From Actinospica acidithermotolerans (GTDB taxonomy: Bacteria; Actinomycetota; Actinomycetes; Streptomycetales; Catenulisporaceae): a DNA stretch of 64,000 bases. A program made the translations under genes and the position numbers. The stretch is from positions 1 through 64,000 of the forward strand of contig NZ_JAGSOH010000005.1 of assembly GCF_018139625.1 (NCBI RefSeq), in the 5' to 3' direction. Below, piece by piece: positions 1 to 8,800 of the stretch (position 1 is the stretch's first letter; each line of letters opens with the position of its first letter). Under the pieces are notes generated by a model that was not told the DNA's origin, searched no databases, and saw only the letters and a list, made by a program, of their open reading frames with translations.

Positions 1-1
1 C

Positions 2-376
2 TACTACCGCGACTGGACCGGCGTGGCCAACGACGTCGTGGCCGTACTCCGCAGCGAGGCCGGCGTGGACCCGCACGACAAGCCCCTGCAGGACCTCGTC
101 GGCGAGCTCTCCACCCGCAGCGACGTCTTCCGCACCCGCTGGGCCGCCCACAACGTCCGCTTCCACCGCACCGGCGCCAAGAACTTCCACCACCCCGTCG
201 TCGGCGACCTCGACCTCGTCTACGACGCCATGGAGCTCCCCGCCGACCCCGGCCTCACCCTCGTCGCCTACACCGCCGAGCCCGCCACCCCCTCCCACGA
301 CGCCCTCGCCCTCCTCGCCAGCTGGGCCGCGACGCAGGAATCTGAGGCCGCCGCCGAGAAAGGCTTGACATTTTAG
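2..376 (+). CDS. XRE-family transcriptional regulator, MmyB-like C-terminal domain (5' end outside window)
   Basis: The open frame runs in from the window edge, so only the last ~124 residues are visible and the N-terminal helix-turn-helix is outside. The visible part matches the MmyB-like ligand-binding domain found C-terminal to XRE DNA-binding domains in actinobacteria: DVVAVLRSEAG, then ELSTRSDVFRTRWAAHNVR, then HHPVVGDLDLVYDAMELPAD, then a LALLASWAA tail. A GTG at 23 is an internal codon, not the start. Such regulators usually control a divergent oxidoreductase gene; none is visible here. It reads toward the fxs locus but is separated from it by over 400 bp, so a regulatory link is only a guess. 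Confidence 0.85.
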   Translation, partial: YYRDWTGVANDVVAVLRSEAGVDPHDKPLQDLVGELSTRSDVFRTRWAAHNVRFHRTGAKNFHHPVVGDLDLVYDAMELPADPGLTLVAYTAEPATPSHDALALLASWAATQESEAAAEKGLTF

Positions 377-810
377 CGGCGTCGAGCCGATCCTGTTTTA
401 GGTTTCCACCGGAAAGGGCTTTTCCAGGGAAACGCATAGGCGTGAGAGTACGGCAACATTCGTTCTACAAATAGCGCCACAGGACCCTTAGATCACGGTT
501 CAGCCACGATTATGGCTACGCCACCGTCGGCAAGGCGGCCGGGCGCATCGGCGCCGCAAGGGCCTTACTCTGCCCGGTTGAGGGACCGCGGGAGAAGTTG
601 ATCAATGGCCTCGTTCACCCCAACGGTCGAACCGTCTCGTGCCGTTACACGAACAGGCTAAAGGCGCCGCGCAGCAGGGGCTTTCTCGGTGTAGTGTGGG
701 CGCAACTGCCGTGAAGATCATTGACGCCAATCTTCGATCTTCTTGACGCGATGCGGGGGCTCTTTCCCCGACGTCAACAGCCGGCGAGAGACGAGAGGAG
801 TAGGACCATC
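377..810. other. Non-coding region upstream of the FxsA precursor
   Basis: This is a 434-bp gap with no convincing coding frame. A TTGACA hexamer lies at 365-370, overlapping the end of the regulator gene, but no good -10 stands at the right distance. A TAGTGT at 692-697 could be a -10 for fxsA transcription, without a recognisable -35. The region is less GC-rich than its surroundings in 377-520. It probably holds the fxs promoter. Confidence 0.4.
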
Positions 811-960
811 ATGAACACCCCTGAGAAGTCCCTCATGACTTCGAACATCACCGACGTTCGCCAGGCGCCGCTTGGTCGGCTGTCGGCTCCCGAGACTCTG
901 GACCGGCTGCGCCCGGGCGGCGGCAAGGTCGTCGTCGCCGCGTTCAACTCCTCCCTGTAA
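811..960 (+). CDS. fxsA: FxSxx-COOH RiPP precursor peptide FxsA
   Basis: A 49-residue peptide ending AAFNSSL, that is Phe45-Asn46-Ser47-Ser48-Leu49-COOH, exactly the FxSxx-COOH signature. The ATG at 811 is preceded by GAGGAG at 795-800 with 10-nt spacing. An in-frame TTG at 721 would add 30 arginine-rich residues and has no better ribosome site, so 811 is preferred. The leader includes a PLGRLSAPETLDRL stretch that probably binds the enzyme. In this family a radical SAM enzyme crosslinks the Phe ring to a nearby residue, giving a three-residue cyclophane (F-N-S here). That is known for FxsB relatives; for this peptide it is inference. The gene heads the fxs locus, 262 bp before fxsB. Confidence 0.9.
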   Translation: MNTPEKSLMTSNITDVRQAPLGRLSAPETLDRLRPGGGKVVVAAFNSSL

Positions 961-1116
961 GACGCCGAGCCTCCGGCGCGCAGGCCCCGAGCGCGCAGTT
1001 GCACGGATCCCGACAAAGGCCGCGAGTCGGTATTTGTCGAATGAAGCACCCAGGGATCCCCGCACTGCCCGTAGGATTGCGGCGAGCGAGGAGTCCCGCG
1101 CAGGCGAGGGTTCCTC

Positions 1117-1157
1117 ACGATCGGCAGCCCGGAACGGATCCGTCCGGGCTGTCGGTC
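1117..1157 (+). terminator. Hairpin between fxsA and fxsB (attenuator or partial terminator)
   Basis: The arms at 1117-1132 and 1142-1157 pair over 16 bp with two weak positions, around a 9-base loop. The core is AGCCCGGA with TCCGGGCT. There is no T-run after it. It lies in the 262-bp gap between precursor and enzyme genes, where RiPP clusters often have partial terminators that keep precursor mRNA in excess or stable. Confidence 0.45.
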
Positions 1158-1222
1158 GAAGATGAATTGGCCGCGCCCGAGGGCCGAACCACCCGCGGGT
1201 CTCCTTCCGAGGGTTGGGTGCC

Positions 1223-3616
1223 GTGAGCTCGCAGTTCACGCCTTTCCGGCAGTTCGTCGTCAAAGTGCACTCCCGGTGCGATCTGGCTTGCGATCACTGC
1301 TATATGTACGAGGCCGTAGATCAGGGCTGGCGTCGGCAACCCATGGTGATGAGCGCGGACACGGCAGCCGCGCTCGGCCGGCGGATCGCCGAGCACGCGG
1401 CCGAGGGCCGACTCGACCTGGTGCGCGTCGTACTTCACGGCGGCGAGCCGCTGCTCGCCGGCGTCGGCCGGCTGCGGGAGATCATCGAGGCGGTGCGCGA
1501 GCCGCTGCTCGCCCTCCCCGAGCCGCCGCGGCTGGATCTGCGCATCCACACCAACGGCGTGCGGCTCGACGAGCGCTTCCTCGAGCTCTTCGCCGAGTTC
1601 CATCTCAAGGTCGGCATCTCGCTGGACGGCGACAGGTCCGCGAACGACCGTCATCGCCGCTACGCGAACGGGAATTCGAGCCACGCGCAGGTGCTCGCCG
1701 CGCTGGAACTCCTGCGCAGCCCGCGCTACCGCCATCTCTACGCCGGCATCCTGTGCACGGTCGACATCGCTAACGACCCGGTGGCCGTCTACCGGGCCGT
1801 GGCGGCCGAGCAGCCGCCCAGGATCGACCTGCTGCTTCCGCACGCCACGTGGGACTGCCCGCCTCCCCGGCCGGACGGGATCTCCCGGCCCTCGACGTCG
1901 GCCGATCCCGCGTACGCCGCGTGGCTGCTGGCCGTCTACGAGGCCTGGAACGCGGACGGGCGCCCTTTCGGCATCCGGCTGTTCGACTCGATCCATTCCA
2001 CGCTGCGCGGCGGCCCGCCGCTGACCGAGGCGCTGGGCGTGGCGCCGAGCGACGTCCTGGTCATCGAGACCGACGGTGCGCTCGAACAGGCGGACTCGCT
2101 CAAGGTCGCCTTCGACGGGGCCGTCGACACCGGACTCCGCGTGCAGGATCATCCGCTTTCGGCCGCGACCGTCAACGCTCAGGTCATGGCGCGCCAGAAC
2201 GGACCTGACGGCCTGTCCGGGCAATGCCGCTCGTGTCCGGTGCTCACCAGTTGCGGCGGCGGCCTCTTCGCGCACCGCTACCGCGGCTCGGACGCCGATC
2301 CGGACGGTTCCGCGGCGGCGTTCCGCAACCCGAGCGTCTACTGCGCCGATCTCCTGGAACTGATCCAGTCCATCCAGAAAGCGGAGAGCGCGGACATGGC
2401 TTTCTCAGCCGGCACCACCGTCACCAGGGCGCATTTCGACGAACTCGCCTCGGGACTCGGCGGCACGGCCGCGATCGGGGAACTCGCCGATACGCAGGCG
2501 AGCATCAACCGGACGCTGCTGGCCGCGGCCGGGCAGGCGCTGGCCGAGCAGACGACCGAGGGCTCGTGGGCGTGGCAGCTCCTGCAGATTCTCGACGAGA
2601 AGCACCCCGCGGCGGTGGCGAAGGCCGTCTCCCATCCCTTCTTTCGCGCCGCCGCGTTCCGTGCGATCGACGACCCGGTGTCGGCGCATCCCGGCACGCT
2701 CATCGGCTACGCGCTGGCCGCCGCGTCGCACGCCGGTCTTGCCGCGGAGCTGCCCGTGCCGCTGGACACGGCAAGCGTGTACCTTCCGGGAATCGGACTT
2801 ATCGCGACAGCGGACGGCAAGGCGGCGCTGGAGCACGGCGGCCAACCGCGCGAGTTCATCGCACGGTCGCGGTATGTGGGCGGCGAAGACGGCCCCCGCG
2901 TGCTCTTGGAGGACCTCGACGAGCAGCGCGACGCGTTCCAGCTGCCGCCGACGAATCGCCTGACGGACGACGAGTTCGCCCACTGGGCCGCCGCGTACGG
3001 CGCGGCATGGCAGCTCATCAAGAGGCAGTACGGCGAGTACGTCCCCGGGCTCGAGGCCGGACTGCGCGTTATCGCCCCTCTGATGCAGTCGCCCGACGGG
3101 CATGCGGCGAGCGGCACCGCGAGGCAGGCGTTCGGTGCGCTAGGCCTGGCGCTGCCCGCGGATCCCGACGTCTTGGCCCTCCTGCTGATCCATGAGTTCC
3201 AGCACGTCAAACTCGGCGCTCTGATGGATATGTTCGATCTCTACGACAGCTCGGACACGCGCCTCTATTACGCGCCCTGGCGCGAGGACCCGCGCCCGCT
3301 GGAAGGGCTGCTGCAGGGCGTCTACGCGCATGTCGCGGTCGTCGACTTCTGGCGGCGTGCCTTCCAGCGCGGCGACGCCAAGGCTGCCGTCCACTTCGCC
3401 AGGTGGCGGGCACAGACCTGGCAGGCGATCGAGCAGCAGTTGGAGACCTCGGGCTCCCTGACCGAGCACGGCGCGCACCTCGTTTCCGGACTCAAGGCGG
3501 CCATGGCGCCCTGGATGGAGATCCCCCTCGCGGCAGAGGTTCTCGACGAGGCGTCCCGGAAGGGCGACGAGCACCGCAGCGCATTCCGCTCGAGTGAATC
3601 GAGCGCCGTTAGATGA
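1223..3616 (+). CDS. fxsB: Radical SAM/SPASM cyclophane synthase FxsB with fused C-terminal HEXXH domain
   Basis: 797 residues. I chose GTG 1223 (GAGGG at 1209-1213 as ribosome site) over TTG 1214. The N-terminal radical SAM domain has the CxxxCxxC cluster motif at Cys19, Cys23 and Cys26 (RCDLACDHCYMYE), then HGGEPLL and a TIM-barrel core. A SPASM-type region has Cys335, Cys338, Cys344 and Cys374 for auxiliary iron-sulfur binding. From about residue 400 a second domain carries His657-Glu658-x-x-His661 (HEFQH) and a conserved QGVYAHVAVVDFW stretch with His703 as a possible third metal ligand. This fused domain is the HEXXH domain of FxsB proteins. Related stand-alone proteins are described as 2-oxoglutarate-dependent peptide beta-hydroxylases, so the protein may both crosslink and hydroxylate FxsA. 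The stop overlaps the next start (ATGA). Confidence 0.93.
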   Translation: MSSQFTPFRQFVVKVHSRCDLACDHCYMYEAVDQGWRRQPMVMSADTAAALGRRIAEHAAEGRLDLVRVVLHGGEPLLAGVGRLREIIEAVREPLLALPEPPRLDLRIHTNGVRLDERFLELFAEFHLKVGISLDGDRSANDRHRRYANGNSSHAQVLAALELLRSPRYRHLYAGILCTVDIANDPVAVYRAVAAEQPPRIDLLLPHATWDCPPPRPDGISRPSTSADPAYAAWLLAVYEAWNADGRPFGIRLFDSIHSTLRGGPPLTEALGVAPSDVLVIETDGALEQADSLKVAFDGAVDTGLRVQDHPLSAATVNAQVMARQNGPDGLSGQCRSCPVLTSCGGGLFAHRYRGSDADPDGSAAAFRNPSVYCADLLELIQSIQKAESADMAFSAGTTVTRAHFDELASGLGGTAAIGELADTQASINRTLLAAAGQALAEQTTEGSWAWQLLQILDEKHPAAVAKAVSHPFFRAAAFRAIDDPVSAHPGTLIGYALAAASHAGLAAELPVPLDTASVYLPGIGLIATADGKAALEHGGQPREFIARSRYVGGEDGPRVLLEDLDEQRDAFQLPPTNRLTDDEFAHWAAAYGAAWQLIKRQYGEYVPGLEAGLRVIAPLMQSPDGHAASGTARQAFGALGLALPADPDVLALLLIHEFQHVKLGALMDMFDLYDSSDTRLYYAPWREDPRPLEGLLQGVYAHVAVVDFWRRAFQRGDAKAAVHFARWRAQTWQAIEQQLETSGSLTEHGAHLVSGLKAAMAPWMEIPLAAEVLDEASRKGDEHRSAFRSSESSAVR

Positions 3617-4389
3617 TCGGCCGACGTCGCCTGAGAGCAGCCCTCGCCGATGCGGGGATGCGCCCCGGCATGACCGTGCTCGTGCACTGCTCGATGCGCG
3701 AGATCGGCTGGATCAGGGGCGGGGCGAAGACGCTGCGCGGCGCGATCCTGGACGTCCTCGGGGCGGACGGGACCCTGGCCGTGCCGACGCAGACGTCGTC
3801 CAAGTCGGTCACCTCGAAGGTCTTCCAGCGGGCCGTCGCGGGGCTCGAGCCGGAGGATCGAGAGCTGTACGCGAAGCTTCTGCCTGGCTACGACGCGCGC
3901 ACGACTCCGTCCGAGGGCATGGGCGCGCTCGCCGAGGCGGTGCGGACCCATCCGCAAGCCCACCGGAGCGCCCACCCGAGCACGTCGTTCGCGGCCGTCG
4001 GCAGGCATGCGGCGACGGTGTGCGCCGGGCACCCGATCGACTGCCTGCTCGGCGAGGAATCCCCGCTCGGCGCGCTACGCGAACTCGATGCCAGCGTTCT
4101 GCTTCTCGGTGTCGGTTACGACAAATGCACGGCTTTCCATCTGGGCGAGGATGGCGCCTTCCACGATGAGCGGCCGTATCGCTGCAAGATCGGCGATGAC
4201 TGGCACGATTTCCAAGGTTTCCCGCACGAGGACGGGGATTTCGCGGAACTCGGCCGGAGGTTCGAGGCGGCGCGCGCGACGAGGATACGCGCGGGCCAGG
4301 TCGGCGGCGCGGCGACCCGGCTGTTCCCGCTGGCCCTGGCCGCGGACTTCGCCGCGAAGGAACTGCCCGAGTTGCGATTCGCCCGCTGA
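3613..4389 (+). CDS. AAC(3)-family N-acetyltransferase within the fxs locus
   Basis: 258 residues, typical length for aminoglycoside 3-N-acetyltransferase family proteins. Seen: VLVHCSMREIGWIRGGAKTL near the N-terminus, the SEGMGALAEAVR segment, His121-Pro122 in the family motif HPSTSFAAVG, and SPLGALRELDASVLLLGVGYD. The ATG at 3613 overlaps the TGA of fxsB by four bases, so the two are translationally coupled. True resistance members and many environmental homologues share this fold. Here the tight coupling suggests the substrate is the Fxs peptide or a related amine, perhaps N-terminal acetylation of the cleaved product or self-protection. That is inference; aminoglycoside modification is the alternative. 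Confidence 0.85.
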   Translation: MIGRRRLRAALADAGMRPGMTVLVHCSMREIGWIRGGAKTLRGAILDVLGADGTLAVPTQTSSKSVTSKVFQRAVAGLEPEDRELYAKLLPGYDARTTPSEGMGALAEAVRTHPQAHRSAHPSTSFAAVGRHAATVCAGHPIDCLLGEESPLGALRELDASVLLLGVGYDKCTAFHLGEDGAFHDERPYRCKIGDDWHDFQGFPHEDGDFAELGRRFEAARATRIRAGQVGGAATRLFPLALAADFAAKELPELRFAR

Positions 4390-4505
4390 TTCGCTCCACT
4401 CGCGCGCTCTCATGCGCCCCCTGTTTCGTAGTCCTCTTGCCACCTATAGTGGAAGGACTGCCTTGAATGCGATCTTGGGCACGGGGCGCATCGAGAGGAT
4501 GATCA

Positions 4506-5834
4506 ATGGGGCCGAAGCCTCCGGAATCGGCGCCGTCGTTACCGACGGAGATCGACGCCTTCGGGCCGGCCTTCTTCCTCAGCTATTCCCGGGTGGCCCC
4601 GCTGCGCGGCGACCGGACCGACCCGGACTACTGGGTCAAGCGCTTCTACCACGAGTTGGCCGGCGAGATACGCTCGCTCGACGCCAACCTGCGTCACGGC
4701 TTCATCGCCGACCACGTGCCGCCGGGATCGAGCCCTGAGACGGTCACCGCCCGCAACCTCGCGAGCTGCCGAATATTCGTTCCGCTGTACGGGGACGACT
4801 ACTTCGACGACGAGCAGTGCGGCCGGGAATGGACCGTGTTCGAGCAGAGACGGCAACTGCGCCGCGCCCGCACCGGGGACGACGGCGAGTCCGTCGTGCC
4901 CGTGCTCTGGACCAGGCCGGGCCGCGAGGACTGGCCTGAGTGCGCACGGCGGGTGCGGCCGAATCCGCTGCTCTCCAACGATCTCTACCTCCGCCTCGGG
5001 CTTTTCGAGCTGATCCGGCTGCATGAACGCGCGTACCACGAGGTGGTGCGGCTGCTGGCCAAGGAGATCGTGCGCCGAGCGCACACGGAGGCGCCGCCGG
5101 TGGCCGCAGAAGACGCGCTTTCCTGGGCGACGCCGGCGTTTCCCGCTCCCGGCCGATCCACCCGGCAGCTGTTCATCACCGTCGTCGCCGGCGTTCGACG
5201 CAGCATGCCGACCGAGCGCAACCCCGACTTCTACGGGGAGCGCCCCGAGGACTGGCGCCCGTACCAGCCCGAGTCGCAGGAGCCGATCGCCATGCGGGCC
5301 GCGCGGATCGCCCGCACGCTCGGCTACCAACCCGAGATCAGGGTCCTGACGGCGACGTCCCCGGAGGTCAAGCCCGAGGTCAGGGTGAACAGCCAGATCC
5401 GGCAGGACTCCCCCTTCCTGCAGCCGTCCGGCGCAAGCATCCTGCTCGCCGACCCGTGGCTGTTCCGCGGGTTCAAGGAGCGCCGCAACCTGGAGACCGT
5501 CGACCTGCGCAAGAAGGAGTGGGTCCGGCTGATGGTGCCGTGGTCGTCCACCGACCACGAGACGCGGGAGCAGCGCACCGCCCTGGAGGCGCACGTGCAC
5601 AACGCCGTCCCGTGGATGATGCAGGGCTGGCGGCGCACCTGCCAGCAGCACGTGGTGGACCTCGCCACGCCGGAGCAGTTCGACGAGGCGCTGCCCGCGG
5701 TGATCGACCGGGCCCGCAACCACTACCTCAACAACAGCAGGCCGCTGCGCGACTCGACGTTCGGCGGCTATTCGGGCAGACCTCGGCTGGCCCCGCCGCC
5801 CGAGGACGAGCCGCCGCGGCACGGGTCGGGGTGA
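4506..5834 (+). CDS. fxsC: TIR-like protein FxsC
   Basis: 442 residues with no signal peptide. The N-terminal half has a TIR-like fold pattern: AFFLSYSR at residues 22-29, an FYHELAGEIR helix, then SCRIFVPLYGDDYFDDEQCGREW around 90-113. A second conserved part begins near residue 218 (RQLFITVVAG). The pairing with fxsB and fxsT and the overall pattern match the family named TIR-like protein FxsC. The ATG at 4506 has a GAGAGGAT-type ribosome site. The 116-bp gap upstream holds TATAGT at 4445-4450, a candidate -10, so fxsC-fxsT may have its own promoter. Whether it has NADase activity cannot be told from the sequence. Confidence 0.9.
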   Translation: MGPKPPESAPSLPTEIDAFGPAFFLSYSRVAPLRGDRTDPDYWVKRFYHELAGEIRSLDANLRHGFIADHVPPGSSPETVTARNLASCRIFVPLYGDDYFDDEQCGREWTVFEQRRQLRRARTGDDGESVVPVLWTRPGREDWPECARRVRPNPLLSNDLYLRLGLFELIRLHERAYHEVVRLLAKEIVRRAHTEAPPVAAEDALSWATPAFPAPGRSTRQLFITVVAGVRRSMPTERNPDFYGERPEDWRPYQPESQEPIAMRAARIARTLGYQPEIRVLTATSPEVKPEVRVNSQIRQDSPFLQPSGASILLADPWLFRGFKERRNLETVDLRKKEWVRLMVPWSSTDHETREQRTALEAHVHNAVPWMMQGWRRTCQQHVVDLATPEQFDEALPAVIDRARNHYLNNSRPLRDSTFGGYSGRPRLAPPPEDEPPRHGSG

Positions 5835-5890
5835 GCGGGACCCATGCGCACGCGGCCGGCACGAACCGACGACAACGAGGGACAGGGATC

Positions 5891-8800
5891 ATGAGCGCAG
5901 AGCGGCCCGGGCAGGTCGTCACGTTCTATTCGTACAAGGGCGGCACCGGGCGGACCATGGCGATGGCGAACCTGGCCTGGATCCTGGCGGCGAACGGCAA
6001 GCGGGTGCTGATCGTCGACTGGGACCTGGAATCGCCGGGGCTGCACCGCTATTTCGCGCCCTCGCTGCTAGACCCGCAGGCCCTCGCCGCGACGCAGGGC
6101 GTGGTCAACATGGTCCGCGAGTTCGAGGACCTGGCCGCGGAGACCCCCGACGAGGACCGTTCGCCGAACTGGTACCGCTCGCTGGCCCGGGTGAGCGACT
6201 ACGCGATCGCGATCCGCTGGCCGTTCCCCGGCGACGGGGCGCTGCACTACATGTCTTCGGGCCTGCAGAACCGCAGCTACTCCAGCACCGTCGCGACGCT
6301 GGACTGGGAACGCTTCTACGAGCGCCTCGGCGGCGGCGAGCTGTTCAACGCCTTCCGCGAGGACATGAAGCAGAACTACGACTACGCGTTCATCGACAGC
6401 CGCACGGGGCTGAGCGACGTGGCCGACATCTGCACGCTGCACCTGCCCGACGTCGTCGTGGACTGCTTCACCCTGAACAACCAGGGTCTCGAAGGCGCGC
6501 TGCTGGTGGCGAACGCGGTCTCCAAGTTCAACAGCCACCCGATCCGGCTGCTGGCCGTACCGATGCGCGTCGACGAGGCCGAGAAGAACAAGGCCGAGGC
6601 CGGACGCGCCGCGGCCAGGGCCCGGTTCGGCGATCTGAAGCTCGACGAGCTCGCCAGCTCGCGCTATTGGGGCCAGGTCGAGATCCCGTACGTGCCCTTC
6701 TACAACTACGAAGAGACCCTTGCGACGTTCGCGGACGATCCGAACGACCAGCACACGCTGCTGCGCGCCTACATCCGGCTCGCCGAGGTGCTCACCAAGG
6801 GCGAGGTGACCGGTCTCCCGGAGATGGAGGAGACCGACCGCAAGGCGATCCTGTCCGAGGTCTCACGGCTGCAGCCCACGCGCCAGGAGCAGCTGATCGT
6901 CGCGTACGCGGCGGAGGACCGGCTGTGGGCCGAGTGGCTGGAAGCGCTGTACACGCAGGCGAACTTCGACGCGCGGATCTACCCGCTGTTCGGCGACCAG
7001 TCGACGCGCCCGCAGATCGAATCGAGCACGAAGATCATCGCCCTGATGTCCGCGGAGACCACGCGTGACGCCGAGGCGATGACCCGGCTGCGCGCCTGGT
7101 CGTCGACCGGCCAGCTGGCCGTCGCCTCGCTGACCGAGCTGCGCTCCGACTCCCGGCTCGCGGCGCCGACCGCCGAGCTTCAGGGCGTGACCGATCCGGT
7201 CACGGCCACCGGGATACTGCTCCGGCTCGCCGACGTACCGGACGCCGAGATCGCGACCGCCAGGCCGCCGGAGGGCCAGCGCTTCCCGACCGGCCAGCCG
7301 GTGATCTGGAACGTGAGCGCGCGCAACGCCGTGTTCACCGGCCGTGACGAGGCGATGGAGAAGCTGCGCCGACAGGTGACCGGCGGTTCGACGACGGTGA
7401 TTCTGCCGGTCGCGCTGCACGGTCTCGGCGGTGTCGGCAAGACGCAGCTCGCCCGCGAGTACGCGCACCGTTTCTCCGCGGACTACGACCTGGTCTGGTG
7501 GATCAACGCCGAGTCGACCGAGTTCATCGACGAGGCGCTGGCCGAACTCGCCCGCCGGCTGCGGCTGCCGGGTACAGGCGAGTCCAGCACCGAGGACTCG
7601 GCGGCCGTCCGCGAAGCGCTGCGCCGCGGCGAAGCCGGGCACTGGCTGCTGATCTACGACAACGCGACAGACCCCGGGCTGCTGCGTCCGTTCCTGCCGA
7701 GCGGTACGTCAGGGCACGTGCTCATCACCTCGCGAAACCAGGCGTGGGCACAGCAGGCCGTACCCCTCGAGGTCGACGTCTTCACCCGGCAGGAGAGCGT
7801 CGAGCACCTGACCAGGACGGTTCCCGGGCTCGAGGAGCCGGAGGCGGAGCAGATCGCCGATCTGGTCGGTCACCTGCCGCTGGCGGTCGAGAGCGCGGGC
7901 GCCTGGCTCGCGTCCACGGGCCACCCGGTATCCCAGTACATCGAGCGACTGCGCAACCAGATCACTGAAGTGCTCTCGACGCCGCCCGCCGACTACCCGG
8001 TCTCCGTGGCGGCGACGTGGAACATCGCGATGGAGGATCTGGAGCGACGGCGCCCGGCCGCGGCCTGGCTGCTGGAACTGTGCGCGTTCATGAACCCGGA
8101 CGGCATTTCGACCACGCGGCTGATCTACTCCAACGCCATGCTCGACACGTTGCGCGAGTACGACGCGTCGCTCGTCGACATCGGCATGATCGGCACGGTC
8201 GTCGCCGAGCCGGTCCGTCTCTCGCTGCTGCAACTGGATCAGGTGGCGCGCGAGCTGCGCATCCACCGACTCGTCCAGTCCGTCATCAAGGCTCGAATGA
8301 CGCCGGAGCGCCACGAGCAAGCGGTCCACGCCGTGCACCGCGTGCTGGCAGCCGCGCGACCGCAGTCCGGCGACACGGACGACCCGCAGAACTGGCCTTC
8401 GTACGCGCTGCTGTGGCCGCACATGACTCCGTCCAACGCGATCGACTGTGACGAGAGCCCGGTAAGGCAGCTGCTCATCGACCGCGTGCGCTACCAGTGG
8501 AAGCGCGGCGAGTACGTCAACGGCCTCGACAGCGGCAATAGGCTGAACGATCGCTGGGCCGAGCGCATCACGACGCTCGGCGGACGCGACACCCCCGCCG
8601 GCGCGGCGCTCTACCAGCAGCAACTCGTGCTGCGGAACCTGCTCGCCAGCATCATGCGTTCGCAGGGCAAGTACAAGGAAGCGTACGAACTCAATCAGAG
8701 CGTGCTGGCCGAGCAGGAGCGGCTCTTCGGCAAGGACCATCCGCACACGCTCGCCACGCTCCTGGGCATCGGCGGCGACCTGCGCGGCCTCGGCCGCTTC

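Noticed and set aside
365-394. TTGACA as a strong promoter for fxsA
   Set aside because: No -10 hexamer stands at 16-18 bp, and the site is over 400 bp from fxsA; it is noted only as a possibility.
721-810. N-terminal extension of FxsA from a TTG start
   Set aside because: It has no ribosome site and adds a basic stretch unlike FxsA leaders; the ATG at 811 has GAGGAG at good spacing.
3191-3205. HEFQH read as a simple zinc metalloprotease
   Set aside because: The domain is fused to FxsB and belongs to the HEXXH group tied to RiPP modification; protease function is possible but not the best reading.
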